A stretch of DNA of 64,000 nucleotides from Prorocentrum cordatum. Taxonomy: Eukaryota > Sar > Dinophyceae > Prorocentrales > Prorocentraceae. Position 1 is the stretch's first letter. Each line of letters begins with the position of its first letter. This document shows positions 55,540-64,000 of the stretch, one piece after another. The stretch covers positions 73,501 to 137,500 of the forward strand of contig CAUYUJ010018065.1 of the NCBI GenBank assembly GCA_963575745.1, in the 5' to 3' direction. The notes under the pieces are model-generated. The model worked only from the letters and a program-made list of their open reading frames with translations, was not told where the DNA came from and made no database searches. A program made the position numbers and the translations under genes.

Positions 55540-55890
55540 AATCGGCCTCCAAGACGGCCCCAGGAGACTCCAAGATGGTCCAAGAGGGCCCCGAGGCGGC
55601 CAAAGATCGCTCCAAGACGCCCAAGATGGGCCGCCAAGACGCCCCGAATGGTTTCCAAGAGGCTCCCATAACAAGGCCCAAGACGCAAAATCTGTTGGTT
55701 GTTCGAAGGTTTCTTAGAATGGGAACGCGAATGGAAAACCCCTGATCTTCGGTCCAAGAGCCCCCCAGGTGGCCCCGAGGGGCCCCCAAGACGCCCCCAG
55801 AGGCTCGCAAGAAACCGCCAAGAGTTCCCAAGGGGACCCGAAGAGGCCCAAAACAAACCCACAAGAGACCCGAAGAGCACTCGAAAAAAA
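55540..55890 (-). repeat. GCC-TCTTGG tract 10, reverse orientation
   Basis: CCAAGACGGCCC and CCAAGAGGGCC units around a spacer at 55,690-55,745. From 55,890 to 56,085 nothing recognised. Confidence 0.8.
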
Positions 55891-56087
55891 GGAAATCCAC
55901 ACATTTCCATGTGTTCTCAGGTTCGCCAGGGCCCATGTGGCACTTATCGTTCAAAAGGAAGCCTCTGGCTCTGAAAAGGAATGCTTGTTGAGCCTCGTGA
56001 GGAGCGGGCATGGGACGGGAGGGTGTACTACAGCATCGTCCGCGCATCCCGGGTTTACTCTGGTCTCCTTCTGTCTTCCTCCAGTTG

Positions 56088-56455
56088 TTGATGCTCCAGT
56101 TGCTCATCCTGCTCCTCCTGCTCCTGGTCCGGCTGCTCCTCCTGCTCCACCTCCTCCTCCTCCTCCTCGCCTCCTCCTCCTCCTTCTCCTCGTCTTCCTC
56201 CTCCTACTCCTCCTGCCCCTACTCGTTGTTCTCCTCCCCCTCCTCATCCACCTCCTCCTCCTCCACCACCCCACTCCTCCTCATCCTCCTCCTCGTCCTC
56301 CTCCTCCTCCGCCTCTTCCATTTCCATCTCCTCCTCCTCCTCCTCCTCCTCCTCGTCCTCCTCCCTCTCCTCCTCCTCCGCCTCCTCCTCCTCCTCCTCA
56401 TCCTCCTCCTCCTCCTCCCCCTCCTCCTCTTCCTCATCCTCCTCCTTCTCACCCA
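56088..56455 (+). repeat. (CTC)n pyrimidine tract
   Basis: CTC/TCC triplets over about 370 bp with a few CTG, CGT and CAT breaks. A short (CT)n run follows at 56,540-56,560. Confidence 0.95.
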
Positions 56456-56689
56456 TCCCCCTCGCCACGATCATATATGTGATCCCAGCCAGCCGTGCGC
56501 CGAACCCCCGTGTCACTTTCATATGTGTTGTCCTCCCTCTATCTCTCTCTCTCTCTCTCACTCTCCACTCGGCCCGGTGCGGCTGTCCATGGGCCCCGCG
56601 ATCCCCGCAAACGCTTTCGGGCGAAAAACGGCGCCAGGCAGACCCCAGAAGAAGTCCAGAGACCCACAACCCAGGCACGGTTGCGGGAT

Positions 56690-57135
56690 GGGCCGAAGGC
56701 CATTGGACGGTCCAAGACGCCTAAGACGGCCTCCAGACAGCCTTAGAAGCCCCCAAGATACCCAAGAGGCCTCCAAGGGTTCTCTCAAGAGAGCTCCAAG
56801 AGACGAAAATACATTGAGTTTCCCAAGGTTGTTGGACACAATTTTGGCATTTCCGCCTGTTCCGCTTCCCGGCGTTGCAATACGCCCCAAGAGGCCCCGA
56901 GGATCGCCCCAAGACAGGCAATAGGTTTCAAAAGTGCCCCAAGACGGCCCCACGACGGTTCCAAGACGGCCGAAGAGACGTCCAAGACGGCCCGAGAGGG
57001 CTCCAACCGCGGCCCAGGATCGGGAACGTGAACCGAGAAACCGAAGTCTTCGACCCAGGACACCCCCAGGAGGCCCCCACGAAGCCCCAAGGAGGCCCAA
57101 CAAGAGTTTCAAAAGAGGCCCTGAGGGCACTTTTA
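56690..57135 (-). repeat. GCC-TCTTGG tract 11, reverse orientation
   Basis: CCAAGACGCC, CCAAGACGGCC and CCCAAGAGGCC units with a spacer at 56,795-56,880 holding ACATTGAGTTTCCCAAGG, a variant of the conserved core. Confidence 0.8.
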
Positions 57136-57214
57136 AAAAGGGGAACTCCAACATCCCCTTGTTTGTTCAAGTTAGCCTGGCAGCTTGACTACGCTTGCAA
57201 ACAACAAAAAAACA

Positions 57215-57370
57215 GATGTCCTCCTCCTCCTCCTCCTTCTCCTCCTCCTCCTCCTCCTGTTTCTCCTCCTCTGCGGCCTCCTCCTCCTCCTCCTCCTCCT
57301 CCTCCTGCTCCTCGTCTTCCTCCTCCTCCTCCTCCTCCTCCTCCTCCTCTTCCTCCTCGTCGTCCTCATC
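57215..57370 (+). repeat. (CTC)n pyrimidine tract
   Basis: CTC/TCC triplets with single-base breaks. From 57,370 to 57,760 nothing recognised apart from the small palindrome at 57,563-57,606. Confidence 0.95.
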
Positions 57371-57759
57371 CCTCTCCCTGTGGCTACGTCCAGCCGCGGC
57401 GAAGAGAAGGGCCACCGAAATACCTCTTGGGCCTGTCTTAGGCTGCCGTGGGTGGAGCGTAGGAAGTCTTGGAAGCCACTTGGGCCGTGTTCGTGGTTTT
57501 TGGAAGCCCCAGAGAAGAAGTATCATAAAATAGAGGTCCCCGAGAGTTCGACCATCCAGCCTAGCAAGAGCTTTAGCGCGCGCGAATCGCGCGCGATGGT
57601 TCTAGCAGCTTCTTTTTAATACATGTTTTAAACATGGGACCCTGCGAAGCCCCACCCCTTAAGAGACCGGATCCTTGGCCCCAGGGGCACCCTGGACGCC
57701 CTTTCAGACGGTTTTTTTGTGCTTTCCAGAGCTCCTGAAGCCTTTGCTGGGCCTAGGCA

Positions 57760-58215
57760 ACGGGCCCAAATCGGTCAGGAGGCCGGCGGGACGGCCCGCG
57801 AGAGCCTACAGAGGCCCCAGACAGCCCCCAGACGCCCGAGGACGACCGAAAGAAGACCTCCAAGAGGCATTTCAAATACAAAAAAACATGGATGCCCGAT
57901 GGTTTTTGCATGATTTCGGGAATGCTCAGTTCTTCGGCTTTCCGGGCGTCCGAGACCGCCCACGAGGCCAGAGAATCGCCCTAAGCTTAACCAGGAGGGC
58001 CTCCATGCAGTCCAGAAGGAGCCCCAAGACAGCCCGACAGGGCCCAACGATGGCCCGAAGAGAGCCCCATGACAGCTCAAGATGGCCCCAAGACGCCTCC
58101 CGAATCATTCCAAATCGTGCCCCGGTCGTTCAGAGAGACCGCGGTTGGAAGCAGGGTGGTTTGGGGAAGCTCCCAGAGGCCCCCAGAAGGAACTTGGGAG
58201 GCGTCCAGAAGGCCC
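57760..58215 (-). repeat. GCC-TCTTGG tract 12, reverse orientation
   Basis: More diverged units such as CCAAGACGCC and CCCAAGACAGCCC, with a spacer at 57,880-57,950. From 58,220 to 58,845 nothing recognised. Confidence 0.65.
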
Positions 58216-58849
58216 CAACAAGCGCAGCGCGAGAATGAGGGAGAGGAAGAAGAAACATGAGGGAAGGATAACAAATAACAGTATTACACCGACGGTGCCA
58301 GAAAAGGCAACAACGAGTTATCGCTAAATGTCCAGTTGTACCTGGTTTCCTTCTTGCTTGCATGCCGAGTTTCAATGACCAAAGTGTAGAGATCAGTAGC
58401 GCACATACACATTAACATATACAAACATATATGTAGTCCGCATCATATGTTGTTTCCTCCTGATCAGTCTGTTCCTATTCCTTCTCATTTTGTTAGTCCT
58501 TCGTCGTGCTCTCCTCCTTGTCCCCCCCTCCTCGCGCAGTCCTATGCAATGCGATACGCAATTTAGCACTCTGGCGTTTAGTAGCTTTCCCCAGACGCCC
58601 CCAACCATCACATGTACGTGTGCATCATCGTCATGTTCCTCTTCCAGTTCCATCTCCCTCCTCCTCGAATAATTCGTCCTCCTCATCCAGATCCTCAACA
58701 TCATCATTACCATCCCTCCTCCCTCTCCCATTTCCTCCAATCCTCCTCGCCATGCTATCGCCCCTTCATCTCCTCCTCCCGAGACCTCCGAGTAGAGTCG
58801 GAAGCCTTCTGCCCCTCCCAGGCATACAGCGGCTCGTACAGAAATATGG

Positions 58850-58975
58850 CGATGTTGGTGTTGTTGGTGGTGGTGTTGTTGGTGTTGGTGTTGGTGTTGG
58901 TGTTGGTGTTGGTGTTGTCATTATTCGTGTTGTTGATGTTGCTGCTGCTGTTGGTGGTGTTGTTGTTGTCTCGCT
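58850..58975 (+). repeat. (GTTGGT)n tract
   Basis: GTTGGT hexamers followed by GTTGCT variants. Confidence 0.95.
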
Positions 58976-59117
58976 ATGTTGGGCCTCTGGGGGCAGGTTC
59001 GGGCCCCGGGTTCTTCAAAGAACAGCCAGTGGCATAACACAAATGCCCGGTAAAAAATGAATAGGGGGCATATCTCGAAAACATCATGCCGTTGGTTGTT
59101 TGTGCCCCATTATTTTT

Positions 59118-59310
59118 CTTCCTCCTCCTCCTCCTCCTCCTCCTCCTCCTCCTCCTCCTCCGTTCCCGCGTCGCCACCGTGCGCAGTGGCTTCTGCTCGC
59201 CCAACCGATGTTGCTCCACGCAGGCTTTTGACGAGGGCTCGCGACCGCGGAGAGGAGGAGGAGGAGGAGGAGGAAGAGGAGGAGGAGGAGGAGGTGGAAC
59301 ATGAGGAGGA
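59118..59310 (+). repeat. (CTC)n and (GAG)n facing tracts
   Basis: A CTC run (59,121-59,160) and a GAG run (59,250-59,310) lie 90 bases apart and are complementary, so they could pair. The sequence from 59,310 to 59,965 has a charged frame near 59,380 (DDKGKTGKKKGKD) but no recognised gene. Confidence 0.85.
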
Positions 59311-59971
59311 AGAGGAGGATGAACAGGAGGCATGGGACGCGCACTGGTTCTCTTGGCCAATCCAGCTTCCACTGCCTGAGGACGATAAGGGCAAGACGGG
59401 CAAAAAGAAGGGCAAGGACAGCTTCTGCCCAAATGCTTCTTCTCATTCTCCTCCTCATCCTCCTCCTCGTCGCCCTCCCCACCCTCAGCCTCTTCATCCT
59501 CGTCATTCTCCGCCTCATCCGTTTCATCCCTATTCTTCCTCCTCATCCTGTTTCTTCTCTGGCCCTCTCCCGTCTTGTTCTTCCTCGTCTTCCTCCTCAT
59601 CTCCTCCAACAAGCCAGATTCTCGGGGCCACGGCATCACCAACTTGGTCTGAACGAGGCCCAGACACTGTCCGCAACGGTGGTCGCCTCGCATCGCATCT
59701 GCCTTTAACCCCCTGCCCTTCCCCCCCAAACCACAGCTCAGCAGGCACGCAAGCCTGAGGGCCACGTGCACCAGAGACGAGCGAGGAAGGGTTGCCCCAG
59801 CCGACCGCGCGACCAGGTCGGACCTCGCCAGGCGGGGGGAAGCCCCAACCCCAGAGCCAGGGACCCCCACCCGCCAGGGACCATCGGCGAGCCGATCGCT
59901 GATCTCACCCTCCCCGTACGGTAGGTTCATGCGGCGTTGTCGCCGACGTCGCGTTCGAACTTACCGTAGGG

Positions 59972-60128
59972 GATCGACTACAGAATTGCTTTACCCCCGA
60001 ATTGCTCCTCCCGTCGACTCTGTGAAAAGCGCTCAGAATGCTGCGCGGATCTGCGCAGCATTCTGCCCATGGTTCCGCAGATTCGGCGGACAGATCAGTT
60101 TTGGGGCAAATCGGCTCTGTAGTCGATC
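59972..60128. mobile_element. Palindromic element of about 157 bp
   Basis: GATCGACTACAGA at the left pairs with TCTGTAGTCGATC at the right. Inner pairs include TTACCCCCGAATTGC with GGGGCAAATCGG, and the centre is CAGAATGCTGCGC with GCGCAGCATTCTG. No ORF. Confidence 0.85.
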
Positions 60129-60267
60129 TCCTGCTCGAACCCTCCGCCTCCCTCTCCCTCTGCTCCACCTCGCCCGCTGAGGGGCGGCCTGGCCGGCGGG
60201 CCGAGGGGAAAGGGGGTGCAGCAGGCTCGCGTCGTGTAGACGTGGCGGCGAACCCGCCGCCACCTGG

Positions 60268-60391
60268 CATCGCTCGGACGTGTGCGTTTTCTCCTCGGCG
60301 AGGACCATCGAGGAGCATCCTTGACCATTTGCCCCCCCAAAAAAAACACGCACGAAACCGACAAAAAACACAGGGAATGGACGTCCGAGCG
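60268..60391 (+). mobile_element. Short inverted-repeat element, family 2, copy 5
   Basis: Begins CATCGCTCGGACGTGTGCG and ends GGACGTCCGAGCG, with GGCGAGGACCATCGAGGAGC inside. Closest to copy 1. Confidence 0.8.
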
Positions 60392-60719
60392 GGGCCAGCG
60401 TTCCACGTTGAATGGCGCTTGCGACCAAGAATCGGTCCATGCTGAACGACCTGACGTCTCGGAAACGGCCGACCTTTCAAGGTTGAAGGATCCCCGCGGT
60501 GTTAAAACACCAACCAAGGGGTCGTCACGACGCGAGCTTGCCGTCCGTACTCGGCTGTGCTGTGTGCAGAGGGCGTGGGCACCGCTCACGACACCACTCG
60601 AGGCAGCTGGCCGGAGTCGTGACGCGGCAGCCTCCGCTGACCTCGTGCGTTTCGAACAGCACTGCACACTTCCGGGTCCATCTCGATGCGGCCGATGCGG
60701 TGCTGTGATCTGTCTCGGC

Positions 60720-60945
60720 CATGTCGATCCGATTCGATTCCGACCTCTCAGCGATCCGATGTGGCCCGATGCTTGCATGGCGCTGTTGTGCAGCCGACCC
60801 GATGAGACTTCGATTCCGCGCTGATGCGGCCCGACCCGATGCACATTTCGATTCGATCCTGCCCCAGGCTCGGGCTGGCTCGATGCACATTCCGATTCGA
60901 TTCGATTCGATTCGATGCACATTCCGATTCGATGCTGGCTGATCC
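60720..60945 (+). repeat. (GATTC)n-rich repeats
   Basis: GATTCGATTCGATTC runs and GATGCACATTCCGATTCGAT units, plus two copies of GATCCTGCCCCAGGCTC (about 60,857 and 60,943). Confidence 0.85.
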
Positions 60946-61150
60946 TGCCCCAGGCTCTCCGCAGGCTCCAGCAGCCGGAGGCGGCGCTGAGTGAAGAGCC
61001 AGCCCGTGGAGGTGTGGCCAGCAGGCCCAGGAGCCCGCAGTCCGCCAAGACAGCCGGCGAGGCCTGACTGTGTTGAGACACGGGCCCCAGCCTCCCGAGC
61101 TTTGTCCGCGGGGCCAGCGTTGCATTTTCCCAGAGCAGCAAAAAATGCAC

Positions 61151-61381
61151 GTGTACATGAATCTTCTTCGCCACCGGGCTCCTGCCGAAGGCGTCCTTGT
61201 GCAAGAATTTCGGCTTCGGCACCCCCTATATCCGAGGCCATGCCTCCTCTCGGCCTCGCTCTGAGACTCCGCCGCTTCCTCCCTCCCCTCCTCCGCCCAA
61301 TTCGAGCTTCGCGCGGCCCGCTTAGCTTCGACCGGAAGAGGTGCGCTCTCGACCCGCGGATCCAAAAGTGTACATGAATCT
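61151..61381. other. About 217-bp segment between 14-bp direct repeats
   Basis: GTGTACATGAATCT occurs at 61,151-61,164 and again at 61,368-61,381. A perfect 14-bp direct repeat around unique DNA fits a target-site duplication of an insertion such as a retrocopy, or a small duplication. No poly(A) tail is seen. Confidence 0.5.
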
Positions 61382-61820
61382 CCGTGGGTCTCGAGCGTAA
61401 CCAGGTGCCTGCGGCAAATCAGCCACCGTGCCAGCGAAGCACTCTGTGTGACGGCCTCTCGAGTAGCGTCCAGAAGGGTGTCACATGTGACACTTCTCGT
61501 CTCCATTTCTTGGGGTTGGGGCCCCAGTATGCTCCCAATGCCCAGCCAATAAATCCGCACGCTGTTTGGTTCAATGCTCACGTCCAGGCAGATCCCGCTG
61601 AAGCGGCCCGATCCCAAGGCAGCTACAGCGTTCGGCCAACGTGTCTGGCTCATCATCTCCAATGTTCTCGCAGTCGTCGGCGTTGCCTGGCGGGCGCGCG
61701 CTTCTTGTCGAGGTGCCCCTTTTACCACGATTGGGCTCGATGTTTCATTCGTTCCATTCCACGATGAAGCGGGTGCTCTGCGTGACACCACCGCACCCGT
61801 TGCATCGTCATTCGAAGGAC

Positions 61821-62030
61821 ATGGCAAACAAGCGACTTCAGGAGCAAGTTGCTTGGGTGTGCCCCTGGGCTCTGCTTGCAGCCGTCTGTTACAAGTCAAT
61901 TCAGTTATTTCAAAACGGTACGTCCCAGCTCAGACACTGCATAAACTTAGCAATCGCAACCGTTGGTATTGTGGGCGCCGTCAGACCGGATTCGATGACC
62001 CCGAAAGCCTTTGTGTGTTACCATTTCTAT
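61821..62030 (+). CDS. Membrane/PAS-like protein, N-terminal part
   Basis: The frame from ATG at 61,821 reads MANKRLQEQVAWVCPWALLA and AVCYKSIQLFQ, then HCINLAIATVGIVGAV, two likely membrane segments. Coding-like sequence in this frame stops making sense near 62,050, while the frame one base back takes over. The switch is somewhere in 61,990-62,060. It could be an assembly error, a true frameshift or a small intron. Local GC is lower than in the MATE exons, and this is the only part of the right end free of simple repeats. Confidence 0.55.
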
Positions 62031-62652
62031 ATGTCACTTTGGTCATACTTGCGATCGCTGCCACCTCCGGAATTGAGTTCTTGAAAGCGAACCGCGTGAG
62101 AGTATGTGTTCGTTTCATGCTGAGTTTGATGCATACAACGCCCATGGTGTCCTTGTGCTTTGGCAGTGTGTACGTCGCAGCTGTCTTGCCGTGGTATGAC
62201 CCTGTAAACGTACATCAGGAATTGCTTGTCCCGTTGTGGGTTAGCATCTCAGCAGCCGTCGTCGCATGGTCTCGCGATTCAGAGTGGTTGGCAATTCTAG
62301 AGGCCAAGGCGTTACGACAGTTCGAGTCTACAGCGGACGGGCTGCTGTCAAGTGTGTGCGATGCAGTGGTGCATCTCTCGAAAGAGCTTCGGCTCTCACA
62401 GCCTTGCGCACCCCTTGCCGCCTTGCTCCTAAGATCATCCAGCGATGCGGTGGCGGGAGTCAACTTTCCCAATCTAGCATTTGATACCACTGGGAAAGAT
62501 CGTCTGATTAGTTTCTTAGAGCGGCCCTTATCTGATACCTACAGCCTTCACATGTCATTTAGGGATCCATGGGGCATGCCAGTTAAAGTTGAGCTCGTTC
62601 ACGCCCAGGGCGTTGACATACACGACGAGTTGATCCACATCGTGTGTGCGAA
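62031..62652 (+). CDS. Membrane/PAS-like protein, central part with first PAS-like domain
   Basis: Reads LPFLYVTLVILAIAATSGIE, then VCVRFMLSLMHTTPMVSLCF and LLVPLWVSISAAVVAW, likely membrane segments 3-5. These are followed by a soluble domain from about 62,328 (GLLSSVCDAVVHLSKELRLS, then LLLRSSSDAVAGVNFPNLAF) and HMSFRDPWGMPVKVELVHAQ. The D-A-V-V...LRL pattern and the RD-x-x-G-x-P-V strand fit a PAS-like sensor fold, a common type in dinoflagellates. This assignment is from memory of the family and not from a search. GTAAGA at 62,653 is a possible donor. Role unknown; a membrane-bound sensor is a guess. Confidence 0.6.
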
Positions 62653-62757
62653 GTAAGATTCGGAAGAGCCGCGGGTGGCGCGTCCAGGCGTGTTATGCTA
62701 CAGCTAAGAGCCACAGAGTTCAAGCACTTTCGCAGGCATCGCAGAGAGTTGTATTAG

Positions 62758-63282
62758 CGTCTCGGGTGCTTCCTCTGGTCTGCTGATCGAACCACGTGCA
62801 CTGGGATGGCTGTTCTCATCGCCGCAGAACAGACTGGCTTGCCCGTGCTGCGGTGCTCACCTGAGTCCTTGAGATTGTGTAGACCAGTCTGCGAGGGCCC
62901 AAAGTTGCTGCAGTGGGTCATTAATCGTGTCGACTTTCTGCGTTGGGCGCAGACGGCCTACAACGATCTCATTGATGATCGTGGTGGAGACCTTGTGCAG
63001 GGTGACGTTCTGGATGCACAGCCATTCCGTATCCGCCTCGAGCTGTTTCACATGGGCCCGAGAGTCTTCGACGTATCGGCGAACGCAAAGTTCAAATTAC
63101 AATCATTCGAAGACCCACCAGAGGGTGACGATGGCGAAGCGGCCATTGTTCAAGGGTTCTTGTTGATGCTGGAGGACGTCGTCTTCGTCCACGCAAATTC
63201 GTCCTCGAAAGGATATCGCAGGGGACGTCGGGCACCGAGCGGGTCAGTGGAGGCGACGCCGCGGACGACGCTGTCATCGTGA
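62758..63282 (+). CDS. Membrane/PAS-like protein, C-terminal part with second PAS-like domain
   Basis: The frame is open from 62,758 to TGA at 63,280-63,282. It reads TGLPVLRCSPESLRLCRPVC, then LLQWVINRVDFLRWAQTAYN and DAQPFRIRLELFHMGPRVFD, and ends with a basic tail. This resembles the second PAS-like module that follows the first in related proteins. The exon start is unresolved: AG at 62,831-62,832 (phase 0) and at 62,756-62,757 are options, and neither fits the GTAAGA donor in phase. Confidence 0.5.
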   Translation, partial: RLGCFLWSADRTTCTGMAVLIAAEQTGLPVLRCSPESLRLCRPVCEGPKLLQWVINRVDFLRWAQTAYNDLIDDRGGDLVQGDVLDAQPFRIRLELFHMGPRVFDVSANAKFKLQSFEDPPEGDDGEAAIVQGFLLMLEDVVFVHANSSSKGYRRGRRAPSGSVEATPRTTLSS

Positions 63283-63964
63283 TGTGTTGCATGTGTGGCG
63301 TGAGGGGCAGGGGCCCGCCAGCCGTTCCTGCGATAGTAGCCTGGAGCTCCTCCAACGTCGCGGTGAAGCCCGACAGCTGGTGCAACAAGGTCTCGCGATG
63401 GAAGCTCGCCTTCTCGATGCGCTCCTCGGCCTTGGTGATCTCCAGCTTGACGTTCTCCACCGCCAGCGTCACTGACTTGACTCTCGCGCCGATCGGCTGC
63501 ATGCTCTCGATGGCGTACTGGTGCACACTCGGTTCTTCCAGCGAGTCCTCGTCCTCCGCGCCGCTGCGGCGCGTCGCCAGAGTAAGAGTCGCCGGGATCT
63601 CCATCTGGTTGACAAGGTCCGCCTTGAATGCCTGCTGCTGCGCAGGTGTGCTCGGCGGCTTGAGGAACTCGCTGTGCGACTCCGCCGTCTGTCGCGTTGC
63701 TGGCGGCGTGCGCTCGATCAAGTTCTTGATCTCCATGGAGTTGATGGGACCCTGTCTTCCCTTCTGCGGGCGCTGACGGTTGGGCAGCTCGTTGACTGGG
63801 ACCTCTTTGGCGGGCTGCTGCCACGAGTGAGAAGCCCTTCCCCTCGACTGGCTGTGGCGACGATCCCGGTTTGCCGAGGGAGCACGCCATTTGTAGCCAC
63901 ACAAGTTTTGCCAATGACGATATGGCACCTGGCGAGAGCAAGCCTTGCACTGCCATGTGTCCAT
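63092..63964 (-). CDS. LINE-type retroelement first ORF (zinc knuckle and coiled coil), partial
   Basis: From ATG at 63,964 on the minus strand the protein begins MDTWQCKACSRQVPYRHWQN, a tryptophan and C-x2-C half knuckle. The second half is reduced to one cysteine (LCGYKW). A proline/glutamine-rich middle follows and then a helix with heptad-like spacing (KLEITKAEERIEKASF, LLHQLSGFTATLEELQATIA). In dinoflagellates such W-C-x2-C plus coiled-coil ORFs commonly precede LINE endonuclease/reverse transcriptase ORFs. No reverse transcriptase is present, and the last 60 codons are antisense to the PAS-like exon, so it is a fragment or a 5'-only piece. A host zinc-finger protein is the alternative. 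Confidence 0.45.
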   Translation of the reverse strand: MDTWQCKACSRQVPYRHWQNLCGYKWRAPSANRDRRHSQSRGRASHSWQQPAKEVPVNELPNRQRPQKGRQGPINSMEIKNLIERTPPATRQTAESHSEFLKPPSTPAQQQAFKADLVNQMEIPATLTLATRRSGAEDEDSLEEPSVHQYAIESMQPIGARVKSVTLAVENVKLEITKAEERIEKASFHRETLLHQLSGFTATLEELQATIAGTAGGPLPLTPHMQHITMTASSAASPPLTRSVPDVPCDILSRTNLRGRRRRPPASTRTLEQWPLRHRHPLVGLRMIVI

Positions 63965-64000
63965 AAGAAAAGTCAGAGTGACAGCTACTCTGGGACTGGC

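Noticed and set aside
59940-59970. tRNA gene (GTTCGAAC box)
   Set aside because: The box is isolated. No acceptor stem, D-arm or anticodon arm can be folded around it, and it adjoins a palindromic element.

Overview
The window looks like nuclear DNA of a photosynthetic dinoflagellate. I infer this from a mosaic gene with GC-AG introns, an intron built from a palindromic introner-like element, a two-part plastid presequence on the encoded protein, a membrane/PAS-like protein and a retroelement ORF of types I know from dinoflagellates, and a very low gene density in a sea of satellites, foldback elements and triplet repeats. No bacterial operon, rRNA, tRNA or CRISPR array was found. Most long open frames here are translations of simple repeats and are not genes.

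Genes: (1) One MATE-family transporter gene runs left to right from 21,667 to 36,087 in four exons. Exon 1 carries a signal-peptide-plus-transit presequence, an 11.7 kb intron full of repeats follows, and intron 2 is a hairpin element into which a 173-bp inverted-repeat transposon has inserted with a 5-bp target duplication. (2) A PIF1/SF1 helicase C-terminus at 4,240-4,522 is a broken fragment, and a second, more decayed copy lies inverted at about 15.95-16.57 kb. (3) A multi-pass membrane protein with two PAS-like domains lies at 61.8-63.3 kb, with one frame switch. (4) A zinc-knuckle plus coiled-coil ORF, typical of the first ORF of a LINE retroelement, enters from the right end on the minus strand and runs into the 3' end of gene 3.

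Repeats, left to right: a composite satellite module (copies at 1-0.9, 9.0-10.8 and 12.0-13.9 kb); an inverted segmental duplication (2.6-5.1 kb against 15.9-20.5 kb) with 160-bp repeats and CAT/GAT tracts; a 102-bp tandem array (16.9-18.3 kb); a 2.5-kb foldback made of a 12-bp unit (22.6-25.1 kb); a 1.5-kb tandem duplication (30.8-33.3 kb); a second composite module with a 90-bp tandem array (47.4-48.5 and 53.8-55.1 kb); at least ten tracts of a degenerate 10-11 bp GCC-TCTTGG unit with a conserved spacer core; and four or more families of short inverted-repeat elements, some nested. Triplet repeats of nearly every class (CTC/GAG, CAT/GAT, GTC, TAC, CAG, GTT) fill much of the rest.
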